From Siniperca chuatsi (lineage: Eukaryota > Chordata > Actinopteri > Centrarchiformes > Sinipercidae): a stretch of DNA of 64,000 nucleotides. Of this stretch, positions 12,551 through 23,740 are shown in pieces. Within the stretch, counting starts at the first letter, position 1, and the number at the start of each line of letters is the position of its first letter. Where the stretch lies: assembly GCF_020085105.1 (NCBI RefSeq), contig NC_058063.1:8707422-8771421 (forward strand), given 5' to 3'. Made by a program: the position numbers and the translations under genes. Below the pieces are notes generated by a model, which was not told the origin of the DNA, searched no databases, and saw nothing but the letters and a program-made list of their open reading frames with translations.

Positions 12551-13030
12551 AGACCTAATTAAAGCTGCATTAATCAACATTTTTATATTAAGAATGGGTC
12601 AAATGACTATGAGTAATGTGAAAGGGGTCACTCATAGTGTCAAACCCACAGAGAATTATCATCAACTCTGTAGTTCCCCTCAGCTCTACAGCGCATTTTA
12701 GCCTCTTTAAGCTCACTGCTCGCAAACTCCACTCTCATTCCCAAACGCAGCAGGCAGCTGATTTCAGCGAAAAAGCTCTGATAAACCCACTGTACACCGC
12801 CTGCCCAGCACCAAACAGCTGACAGACACAGTTAGCGACTAGCTGGTGAACGCACTGGAGCATTTAGTAGCTAAAGAGACACATATTTCCTTCAGGAGTT
12901 GATGGAGACCAAAACATAGCTAAAAGGAGAGTGAATATTGTTCATACATTTGTCAGTTTGCCAGAAACACAGACGTCCAAATGAATTTTAATGTTGCTTT
13001 GTCTGCTGGATGTGTAAATACACTTGCTAA
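12551..13030. repeat. Interspersed teleost repeat (unclassified)
   Basis: Contains blocks I recognise from many fish genomes (AGCTGCATTAATCAACATTT, CCTCAGCTCTACAGCGCATT, GTTGATGGAGACCAAAACAT). No coding capacity. Family name not known to me. Confidence 0.5.
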
Positions 13031-14338
13031 GACATTAGCCATAACAGCTTTATAAGGTGATAATATGTCAATTACGTGTTGGAGCTTGTTTTGTTGCCCC
13101 CGAGGCCAAAAAAAGAAAATCTACTTATTGTTGTAATGTTTTTCTATGTTTTTTACTTTATGTATTTTTCTTTGTTGTCCACCTCAGATTACTAGTGTAC
13201 ATTTTGGGTTAAATGTTCAACCATAAACATATGGAAATCTCCTTTATCTTTGAGATCCATCCTGAATTACATTATTATTTGATCAAGTTCTTGGATTAAG
13301 TGTCTGGATATAGTATCATTTTTAAAGTGATTGTTTCACTACGCAATAATATCAGTGGACCCTTCTTATGCCTCTCTAAATGCCCTCTTAATTCAAACCC
13401 CACACTGCTAGTTTGCAATACAGGTTTCCTGTTTAAACGTATATCTCACACCTTAGCCAAAATAACCCTGATGACATCACTATGACATCATCTGGGTTAT
13501 TTTTTCTGACTTTGGCCAGCTCCTACCAGAGCCACAGAAGATATTATTCAACTGTTTTCACAGGCTGTGTACTGTAGTACTCCTTGTGATGAGTAAACTG
13601 AACTTCACGTGTAAAATTGGTGGATTCAAACTGCATCAGGTGTTGATTTACTTAATTGTATCCAGTTGTATTAAGAAGCTTTTGGTGATACTGTTCACCT
13701 AACGACCAGGCCCTGAGTTAAAGTGAAACAGACACTGAGAGACAGATAACATACTGTATGTCAAGACTGACAGTAACAGAAAGAGAGAGACAGGTTGGAA
13801 CAAAGCATGAGGGTGAGACAGACAGAAAGGGAATGAGTGTGTTTATGTGTGTGCGAAAGAGAGAGAAGTGTACTCAAATAGCTCAGGGCAAGGTGACAGA
13901 GAGAAACGAACGGACAGAGAGGGATAACAAGCTCAAAGAGGGGGTATTGTGTGTGTGTGTGTGTGTGTGTTAGAGAATGAGAGAAAAAGGAAGACCGAGA
14001 GTACAGAAGGAGAGAGGGATAGAGGAAGCTGAGGGAACAAAAACAAAAACAGTGAGAGCGCAAGAGAGAGAGAGAGTGTGTGTGTGTGGACATCCGAAGG
14101 TGTCAGAGTGTGCTGTTTGGCTTAATGATGACCCACTGGGCATGTAGGTCATAACGGTTTGAGTCTCAAAGCCATGACTGTATGCCTGTGTGCATCCATT
14201 AGTGTGAGTGTGTGTGAGTGAGCGTGAATAGAAACTCACTAGACACACACATGTAAAGTGGGTCTCTTAGTGTGCGTTTAAGAGAGTGTTTGGTCAGAGG
14301 TTGGAGAAGCAGTTTTTCTAGCCGGTAGGACTCAAAGG

Positions 14339-14379
<41 letters not shown>

Positions 14380-16320
14380 CTCTCTCTCTCATATGCACCC
14401 ACACACGCCGCAAATCCAGTTTTTGGCATAAACACTCACACACCAACAGCTGCCCTTCATGTCATACATGCACATGTAATGCACCATGTATGCCACTAAA
14501 TTATGCACAAATACACACACACACATCTCTTTCTTTTGATCTCTCATGATAACACACACACGTGCGCGCACGCACACACACACACACTCGCTCTCTCTTA
14601 TACACACACACAGGGGGAAGCTATTATGCTCTCAGGCTGGAGTGTTTTGATGGTATAATTGCAGTGGCCAGTGAGGAGAAAGAGACAGAGGGAGGGATGG
14701 AAAGAGGGATGGGGATGGAGGTAGAGAAAAAGAGGAGAGTGCTGACACTCTCAGCATGCTAATGTTGCGAGGCACTACCCCCCCCAGATTTCATCCCTCC
14801 CTCCATCCATCTCTTTGTCTCTCCATCTTCCTCTCTATCTCACATCCTCTACCTTTCTGTCCATCTCTCCCTCTTTCTAGTGCTGCACCTGTGAAATGCA
14901 GAGGTGGAGAGATGAGAGGAAAAGAGGGATATATATAACAGGATGGAGCAATGTTATCTCTTGCTTTCTCTGCCATCCCTCCTTCCTCTTCAAGCTCCCC
15001 ACAATGCTCAGAACAAAGCATGCAAAAAAAAAAGACATGGGGGGATGAAAATAGAGGAAGAGGGAGGGTCAGTTTTTCCATCCCTTTAACAATGGGGGGA
15101 TGATCTCTGCTTATCCTCTAATCACATCCCTCCTTTTTTCCTCTCCTCCGTCCTCTCTGTTATCTCTCGCTCCCGCAACCCCTCTTTTTCGCATCTGGTG
15201 AGAGAGAGGGTAGCCTTTTCCTCTTGCCGGCCTCCCTTTTTTGTCGCCTCTCCATCTGTTTGTCCTTCTAGTCCTCCCTTCATCCCTCTCTCCTCTCCAG
15301 AGAAGGGGTTCTGCTGTATGGCGCTGATCTCTTTCCTCTTTTCCCTCTCTTTTTTTCTCATTCACATTTTTTCTCTCTATCAATCCTCCTCTTTTGTTTA
15401 AATAGTCTAAAATACCAAACCTTAAAAAGCAGGTTGGTCTGATTCTTTAAGATATCATTCAGAACGCAAATTGAATCTCTCCCTAGGTGAATATGAAATA
15501 TTCAGATGTTATTTTGTTAACAAAGTGAGATATGAGTGATGTGTTTATCACCTCTTTAACCGTTCGCTTTGCAGCACTGGAGGGCTTTCTTTCTTTCAGT
15601 ACTTGCTACAGTACATGCAGTACATTTAACATAAGGAAAAACAGAATTAGCTGCAGCTGTTTTTCATTTGATCACTGTAGCACTGTAGACAGAAGAGTTC
15701 ATCCACAGTGCACATTCTAGTTTCCTCGACAGTCCAACAGCTTATTTTAGTGAGCACTAAGCTAAACTGCCGCTTTGCTGTCAAAATTGCTCAGCTGAGC
15801 AAAACAAATATTGATAGTGATATACTGATTTATTGGTGGTGAACACAGGTAATGAGGAGTTTTCTGCACATGAGGATGTGTAATTGATATTATCTAAGAG
15901 CCAACAGCGCCTCTACGAGGTACTGCCTTGCTACTGCAAACCTTCAAACCTGCAAAATCTCTGAAATTATGAAATGATTAAAAATACTACTGGCTACATT
16001 AGTACATACATCATCGTAACATGCTGAATAGGTATAGTTTCAAATCAGTTGTTTTTACACCAGAGAAGGACTGCCAAACACCTCAAACTGGAAGTTTCTA
16101 GCCCCTTATAAACAGAAAAGTTACCATTTGTCACCAAAACAAATCATGTGGATTTATTATAGTGATTCTGACTTTGATTAATGAGGTTAGACCTACTTAA
16201 ATATCCTGGCCTTGTGACTATTATTTTGTCCATCTGATTATGTAATCCAGCAATTGCAGTTACAGTCTTACACATTTTAACCAAGAAAACAGATATCTTA
16301 TTGACTTAAATTAAATCATA
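13031..16320. other. Intergenic, low-complexity rich
   Basis: Purine-rich and TG/CA-rich tracts between 13740 and 15390, including an AC repeat followed by TC at 14341-14390. The remainder is AT-rich. No gene recognised. Confidence 0.5.
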
Positions 16321-16870
16321 TTTATTAACAAATACATTGTGCAAAATGTATATTACTGATATACACATTCACTGTTTTTAACAAGAAAACATTGTAAAAG
16401 GAAGGAAGGAAATAAACAAGAGAAAGAGATAGATAGAGAGAAAGATGAAGGATTATTTATCTATCAATCCATTAAGTTTATGGTTACTTTCAGTTTCCAG
16501 ATTTTCCGATTTTGTAAATCACAGATTTTTCACTAAACAAAGGCAGCTAAAGGAACTGTCTGCGGTGTACCTTAGGAGTGTGTGTGCTGGGGTAGTAGTT
16601 TTGCACCTGAATGAGCTTCTATTTCTGAATGGTGTGGTCCAAACGAGTATGTGTTCTCACTTTATGTATGTGTGTCAACATATCAAACTGTGCATTTGTG
16701 TAAGTATGCCTATGAGTATCTTCATCGAGAGAGAAAGAGTGTGTATGTCTGCATATGTGTGTGACATGTATGTGTGCGTATGTATGTCTCAACCCTGAGC
16801 TTCTTCTGTCTATGATCTGTCTTCATGTGTGTGAACAGTGTATATAAATATACAGTATGTGTGTGTGCAT

Positions 16871-19800
16871 CTAAGGGTCCTGTGTATGTGTGTGTGTAGG
16901 TGTGTGAGTGTGTGTGGGCGAGGAATGCCTGTCAACCAACATCTCAGTGTGCTTCAGATACTGGGCTGTCCTTCTCACCACAGACTCCCTGCGTATCGGA
17001 TCTGGATCTCCTGGACAGACAGACAGACACACAGACCGGAAGACGAAGATGATTATTTTCATTATTATTATCCAGTAATGGCATTAGCGCACCTGGTGCT
17101 GCTGCTGTGGATGCATAAAAAATCTTGAATTGTGTGCAGAGGCTGGTGTAATAAACCTATTATCTGAAATAGCTGACTTGACAACAAACAACATGCCTTT
17201 CAGAGTACAGTTCAACTGACTCTAAATGCACAGTTAGCTCCTTTTTCTATCACATTAAGGAAGCAAGAAAAGATTCCTTGGCACAGGTGGGATTCGAACC
17301 CACGCCCCCAAAGAAACTGGAGCCTTAATCCAGCGCCTTAGACTGCTCGGCCACGCTACCACATTACAGCACACTTATCGTTGTTTGACAGCTCATGGGA
17401 GAGGGGGGTTAACATTAACCCAGTCAAGGGTAGATCTGAACAACACAGATACTGAGAAGGCACAAAGTAAGCATACATAACCCATTAGAGGGTTGTCACA
17501 TGTTAGCATAGTAGCAGATGACACACATACTTGTGTGTTAGTCTGGGAAGTTAATTTAGATCACATTTAATGAATGTAATAGTAATAACATTTGTCTAGA
17601 GTAATGACTGCACAATAACTCTTATCAGAATCAGAAATAGTTTATTGATCCGCGAGGGGAAATCTGTAATTCATTACAACTGAGTACTTTGATCCTGTCA
17701 TTTTCAGAAATGAATGAAAGGGATAACTTGCTGAAGAAATTCTTTTGGCAAGTTCTGATGGTTCTAGGTGTTTCAGCTTTATATAATTCTTTACTTTTCT
17801 GTCTTTCAGAGAAAAAAAACACACTGGCAGCGGTGGGATTCGAACCCACGCCCCCGAAGAGACTGGAGCCTAAATCCAGCGCCTTAGACCGCTCGGCCAC
17901 GCTACCATGTCCAAAATGGAATCCAGTCTGAAGTACAGTAAGCATTTCGTCTTGATATCTACACATACTGTTCTGTCTACATCTATTTACCGGTAAGTCA
18001 TCTTTTGTGGCACCTTTTATATCATGTTGTTGCCAATTTAAAAAAAGATGGCCCTCAAAAGCCTCACTGTCAGTTTCATATGTGGTTTCTATTCCGCTGT
18101 CAGCTTCTGAGCTTCCTTCTACAGGTCATGAACAGCATCCGATTCCGCATGCCTAATTTCTTACTTTATCAGACTTGCCTTGCAAGGGCTGAAGAACTGA
18201 AGAAGGTTCAGGTAAAATGCCATACTGAATTGACTGCGTGTTTTGGACTCAGATGCAAGATTGTGAAAAACCAAAAGAGAAAACACAGAGTGTTGCAGTG
18301 GTGTTTCAAAATGTTGTAGGTTTTACCATGTCCCTCCTCCCTCCTTCTTTCTCCCCCCTGGTCCGCCAACCCATCTTCCTCAATCCCTTCATACATCTTC
18401 TCACCCTGTACTCCAGTGATCAGTATATCCACCGCTGTCCTGTATCCACGAATGGCAGAACTGAATTCTCCCTCCCTTTCCCTCTCCATTGCAGCTGTTA
18501 GCTCATTGGCAGCTTGGTTCAAGTAACCAGCGTCGCCTACATCCGTACTGGTTGGCGGCAGTGAGAACAATTCTGAGTGGTCACAGGAGGAATTGGATCC
18601 TTCTGAAACCGAGAAAAAAAGAGGAAGAGAAAATGATTTACTAGTAGAGAAATGAGAATGGTTTTCCAAAAGTTGTTCTCAGTAAGCCAACTGTGTACAA
18701 CATCCAGCTGAAAAGCTTGGCAGCGGTGGGATTCGAACCCACGCCCCCGAAGAGACTGGAGCCTTAATCCAGCGCCTTAGACCGCTCGGCCACGCTACCT
18801 CAAGGTATACAACTGACTACTAGATATAGCTCCAGTCAGAAAGTTCTCTTCTGACCAGCTGGAGAACTTTTATTTCTCACTGTTTCAAAAGCTTGTTATT
18901 TAGTGTCAGCTTAACATAAGTTCATAAAGCCAGTCAGCCTATATAGACCTATTTTCACAAACAGGCTGTAATTAGATTAAGACAGAGATTTGAGTGGACT
19001 AAGAGCAGTGATATTGTTTTCTATGTATCCATTCACATTTATTTTTACCTTGTTTATAGCAGGGATCAAAGACAGCCAAGTCATTATCAGATAGCGGAGG
19101 TGGACCTTCTTCCTTTGGGGATGGGACTTGCTCTTCTGCCACAGAGTCAAACAGTGAATCAAATTCTTCCTGGGACTCTTGTGATTGGTGGTTTCTGGCT
19201 GGGGATGGGTCAGGTGACGGGACTGGAGGTGGAAACGTGGACCAAAAGGTAAAAACAAGATTAATAAGGAGAGAAAACAAAAGTACAGAACTGTGTAAAT
19301 AGTGTTTGACCCCATCGTACCTCTGTCATCCAGCTCTGTATCGCTAAGCTCCTCTTGGTCTTCTCTCAGAGAATCTCCAATCTCGCTGTAAGCCTCAGCC
19401 GCCACCTCCGGTTCTCCCACTTCTAAGCCCACATTGGTGCCCAGGTCTTGGGGTAAGGTGGGTGCCTCCCGCCCCTCCTCCTCCTCTGCGGGTTCACAGT
19501 CTGAGGCCCTCCGCTTGGGGAGGGGGATGAGAGGGGGAGGCAGAGGCCCGGCAGAGGAAACAGGGGTGGGATCCAGAGGCCTTGTGACCTCACCACCCTG
19601 AGCGAGGAAGACATGGTAGATGTAAGGAGAGAGGAAGGTAGGATGGAAGGAGGTGTTGTGGTGTAGTAGAGCAGTGGGTAGAGGCAAAATGAAAAGGAGT
19701 CCAGTAACATTATGACTCTTGGTCTAGCATATGTTTTTGTGTGTGCAGTGTGCATGGCTATTTCATATCTGTTTCACTTCCTGTATGTGTGTATGCGAGT

Positions 19801-21542
19801 GTGTCTTACTCTGAAGAAGTCCTTGAGCTGTGGGCTATTGTAGAGTGCAGGTATGCTGGTAGTAAACAGAAGCATGGCCTCTGTGGCCTTCCTCCTCTCT
19901 TCAATCACAGCCTCATCAAACCTTCCTGAAACAGAGACAGACAATATAATAACCAATATAATAATGACGCTAGGATGATGATGCTAGGAAATGACATTGC
20001 ATGGAAAAAAACAAAACAAAAACAAACTGGTCAACCTTACAATGTTTGTTTTTGGGGAGACTTTTAGATGTGTTTATTCAAATGGATGTCATTTTTCAGG
20101 TTGTAGTTTGCAGTGTCGTTGAGCAAATATCCAAAGAAGTCAGCATTAGTGAGGGTTTGGAACCACTGTTACTCTTTTCCAAAGCGGTTTGCCTTTGTGC
20201 ATTCAACCGAAGCAGCAAGGCAGCAACTATATGTTGCCTTGAAACTCACTATAAATGGTGACTGTCCGTCCATTGGTATATGACTCAACTGTGTTGCTGC
20301 CTTTGCTGTTGTGAATCTGTAACCACTGAAAAATACTGTAATAGGCCGAGGGGAAATGTCACAAGCGTCATGACAAAATACTAAAAACAGCTACAAACAA
20401 AAAAGCTACAAACCACAGGTGAAAACCACAGCAGACAGTTGAGTCGACAGTGTCAAAACTTCTGTAGTGTATTATGAACTATTTCTGTTATTTATCTAGC
20501 CCCTGTAACACACCAAACAACTCAGTTAGTCAGTGATCGTGGCACTAGGTGACTTGGGTGTATCTATAGTGTATCACAATCTTTGCCCATTATACCAAAG
20601 AGTTGTGCGCGGGGAAAAGGTGGAAACTCCTCCTGTCTTCTGAACAAGTTCTTGTGTGTGTAGGCCAACTCCCCATGGAGCTTCTTCAGCTCTGAGAACC
20701 TCCTCCACACGACCACCTCCTTCACATCTTCGGGATGACGCTTGGACACAAACTACAAACCACAGACGAGAAAGGACAGATGATTTCATTAACTGCATGT
20801 CTGACATTAAGTGTCAGACCAGATTTTTGGCACCTTTGCACATATCAAAGGACAGTCTGTTGAAATTATGGGTGATATTATATCCTACCTATATATATAG
20901 AGGGGTAAGATGCAACAAGTCATGGATCAGTTCAGTTGTTATGTGTAAGTATGTTTGTGTGTAAATATAATGGAGGGTGATGAAGGCTTAGTTCTATGAA
21001 GATGTGATCCCCTCTGATTTTGTATGCATGCCTGTCTAGACCACGAGGTATTAGTGTGGTCATGGGGGTGCGGGAGCTAAATCACAAGTTCGCTCTGCTT
21101 CACTTGAGTGCTGCTCACTGTGCACCACTGACTGCCTCAAATAAAAGGCCCATTGTATATTTCTGCAGGGCCTTTGTGCTTTTATGACTAGTACTGTTGT
21201 GACGTCATTGTGTTATAAACGAATGACAATATAAAGTCACTTACTTTTGATTGATGTTACTGACCAAAGAGTTAAAGGCTACGACATACTAGACAATTTG
21301 TATGTTAATTACTAAAGAGAAATAACAAAACTTGTAGGCAAACCATAAGTAAATTAGAGAGTTATAAGTAACAGAGAGTTATTAAGCATAATAACAACAT
21401 AGGTTTGTATAGCTGATAGTTTAGATAAAGAGTGTAAACCAACCCTTGCTGTCACTTTGTACTCGGTGTGTCCTTTCTCGTGTGTGCGTGGGTCAGTAAC
21501 GGTAAAAAAACGGTAATATTCATCTTTGGGTTTTCGTGACAT
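16871..21542 (-). CDS. snx15: Sorting nexin 15 (PX and MIT domains)
   Basis: Endosomal trafficking protein that binds phosphoinositides through its PX domain. Exons on the minus strand: 21542-21444, 20752-20596, 19925-19810, 19597-19321, 19222-19049, 18602-18405 and 17010-16871. Together they give 386 residues; human SNX15 has about 342. The ATG at 21542 begins MSRKPKDEYYRFFTV, matching the family start. The PX domain (about residues 1-125) contains WRRFSELKKLHGEL, FPPFPRAQLFG and the basic ERRK helix. An acidic, Pro-rich linker follows with two copies of PSP-type motifs and LAVFDPCYK. The MIT domain (about 299-368) ends VVRRTAQYLKHTEMLVD. The final 15 residues (Thr-His repeats, then QDP) come from a CA/TG microsatellite. 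Three tRNA-Leu genes lie in its introns. A minus-strand AATAAA at 16326-16321 is a possible polyadenylation signal. Confidence 0.95.
17279..17360 (-). tRNA. Degenerate tRNA-Leu (AAG), possibly a pseudogene
   Basis: 82-nt tRNA-Leu with long variable arm and anticodon AAG. Compared with the copies at 17825 and 18718, the 3' acceptor strand reads CTGTGCC instead of CGCTGCC, which creates two adjacent mismatches (5-68 and 6-67). The D-stem and variable arm also carry changes. A TTTT follows. It lies in sense within the last intron of snx15. Function is doubtful. Confidence 0.8.
17624..17667. repeat. Short interspersed repeat tail
   Basis: ATCAGAAATAGTTTATTGAT followed by CCGCGAGGGGAAATC, a widespread fish repeat motif. 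It lies between two tRNA-Leu copies inside an snx15 intron. Confidence 0.45.
17825..17906 (-). tRNA. tRNA-Leu (anticodon UAG)
   Basis: 82-nt tRNA-Leu with fully paired acceptor, intact A and B boxes, long variable arm and loop TTTAGGC giving anticodon UAG. A run of eight T follows on the minus strand. It differs from the copy at 18718 by one base, the anticodon wobble position (17872). It lies in sense within the last snx15 intron. Confidence 0.96.
18718..18799 (-). tRNA. tRNA-Leu (anticodon AAG)
   Basis: 82-nt tRNA-Leu with acceptor GGTAGCG/CGCTGCC, loop TTAAGGC giving anticodon AAG, and a downstream TTTT. It lies in sense within the snx15 intron between the exons at 19222-19049 and 18602-18405. 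Confidence 0.97.
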
Positions 21543-21599
21543 GTCCGCTCTCGGTAATAACAGAAACAACTGCGTGCTTCAGAAGCACAAAACAGAACT

Positions 21600-21720
21600 G
21601 TCAAAGCCGTTAAAGCTCTGTTGTGATTCTTCTGTCCCTCCTCTCCGCTGACTTCCTGGCTGGTGACGTTTACAAATGCGTGACCACGTAATGTGCGTCA
21701 AATTTGACGTCAAATTATTT
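21600..21720 (-). promoter_or_regulatory. Probable snx15 promoter with a full CRE
   Basis: Directly upstream of the snx15 ATG. It holds a perfect TGACGTCA (21705-21712) inside a 16-nt palindrome, a second ACGTCACC half-site, and an ETS-like CCAGGAAGT on the minus strand. There is no TATA box at a plausible distance. The transcription start was not determined. Confidence 0.45.
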
Positions 21721-21882
21721 AATTTTTCTCCTATTTTAAAATATGTCTCTCTTTATTCTTAATCTCGTTTTTATTAGTAGCAGTAGTAATATATTTGTAC
21801 ATATTTATATATTTTCTTAGTTGTCTGATGTAATAATATTTAGGAACTATTTTTGAACCTAATTAGCCTACTTGTAACACTC

Positions 21883-22177
21883 ATAATGGCAATGCACTAG
21901 GTTGTTTATCTTTTTTTTTAAATCAGTGTTGTTAGTTACTATTTAGGTTTTGTTTGCACTGCAAATATTTTCTCATGCCTCCCTTTCTCTCATTAGATAT
22001 ACGTCTACTTCATTCAGTGCATTGTCCTTTTAAAGGGGCTGTTGTCAGGTACTGTTTGTGTATTGTTTTGTCTTTGCATTGTATTTGTATCTACATTATG
22101 TATGTTGTATGTGGCATCTTTAAAAATAATAATAAAAACTATAAATCTAAAAAAAAAATTATAATGGCAATGCACTA
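21883..22177 (+). mobile_element. Retro-inserted fragment with 17-bp target duplication
   Basis: ATAATGGCAATGCACTA occurs at 21883-21899 and again at 22161-22177. The 261 nt between them end in AATAATAATAAAAAC followed by a run of A, as expected for a reverse-transcribed polyadenylated RNA whose 5' part was lost. The source transcript was not recognised. Confidence 0.65.
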
Positions 22178-23668
22178 ATTAAATTTTAATGTGGCTCCAA
22201 AGTATGACAGGACAAGTTCAATTTAATAATTCCAGTTGCATTTAACAGTTTACAAAAGTATGATAATATAAAATTTAAGTTGACATTACAATGAATTCCT
22301 ATTGAAACATAATGCCATGACATAAATGTCATCTGCCAGTCTGTGTGTTTTTGTAGTTCAAATGCTGTTGAACTTAGGATGATCTCTTTGCAAATAAGAG
22401 AATCATATTTTGACAGTTCAATCATTTATATGGATAAATCAAGACATCAGATCAGTGCTTGGCACATTGCGCTTTATATTGGAGGTGAGTATATTACTGT
22501 TGCAATCAACTAAGAGGTGTGAGAATCTAATCAAAATATCAAAAAATTTGACAGAGCTTCAATTCCAAGTGCTTCTGAAATGCCATTTGAAATAGAAGGT
22601 CAATGTTTCAGTTCAGAGAATTGATGTAAAACCATGCATTACCTCCTGAACTGACCTGAAAAGCAATTGATATAAGAACAATGTTTGATTGAAATGGGAG
22701 TCAGAGTCATAAAAAACAGTCAAATGTATCATGATATGTGTAATCATCAGTATTGTCTTTGCGCCAATTTTTGCAATCAGTGTAAAGACCATTGGAATAC
22801 TCCAGGGGGCGCTAAAGGTTCATGTAAGTTACACATTGAAGTCTGCTAAAGTGGAAAATGGACTTTATAGTATGTAGAAATGACTGAATTTTCTTTGATG
22901 ATGCCTTTCTGAAATAACCAATGTAAATCTGTATTCATATTATTTGCAGATAAACTAACATGTGTCAACAATGCTAAAATAAGAGAAACACACAAATGAA
23001 GGTCTAGGCCTTGCCCTGTTTGAGACAATACAACAAAGAGAGCAACAACAGACTTCACTGTGATGCTGAGGAAGTTCCAGCTGTGCATTCACATCGTGCA
23101 ACAATCCTTTCCACCTCTTTCCCAAGCTGTTATTTAATTCCCAGCTCTTCTCTATAATATGATCACTTCGAGGTCAGAGGACCTTTCACTATCCATTTTA
23201 CTTTGTCTAATTTACTTTTTCACAGACTCAGAAGGGCGCTGAAATGATCAAACTATTCAGAAGATCCGTATCAGTGTTTTATATCACATAGTCAAAACCT
23301 TCCCAAGGCCTTGAACAATAGATAGCCTGAGTGTGAGTTTATATCTAACAGGCTGTAGCTCAAAGGTCAGTGTTCATCATCACGGCTGCTGCTTTCCTTT
23401 CTGGTAATTGCGTGTTAAATTGAAGGGAAAATGTGTAGCAGACACAAATTAGGTAAATATTTAATTTAAGATAATAAGAAAAATGGGCAAACTCAGTGAC
23501 AGGTAGAGGTTGTGTTCAGGCTAGTATTAATGTGTATTTATGACACCATTCTTTACTATCATACAGAGAGGTATATAGATGGTTTTATGTGGTGGATAGA
23601 GTGTAGACAGAGCACAGATATAATTGCTTAAACTTTTGTAGGACAATGAGAGGATGTTATGTACAAAA

Positions 23669-23740
23669 TAGCAGAGGATGGTTTCGATCCATCGACCTCT
23701 GGGTTATGGGCCCAGCACGCTTCCGCTGCGCCACTCTGCT
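23669..23740 (-). tRNA. Initiator tRNA-Met (CAU)
   Basis: 72-nt initiator tRNA. It has AGCAGAG at the 5' end, the three G-C pairs in the anticodon stem (GGGCCCATAACCC), the A-type T loop (GATCGAAAC) and TTTT immediately downstream. It stands alone between snx15 and slc3a2. Confidence 0.97.

Noticed and set aside
18005-18319. Plus-strand frame with CLARAEELKKVQ, resembling the end of a MIT domain
   Set aside because: It lies in the last snx15 intron on the opposite strand. The real MIT end is encoded at 17010-16871 in correct phase.
18318-18404. Extension of the snx15 MIT exon to a donor near 18318
   Set aside because: The donor at 18405/18404 (ACAGG/GTGAGA) is stronger and gives the family spacing GVQG-DPDP without a Gly/Glu insert.
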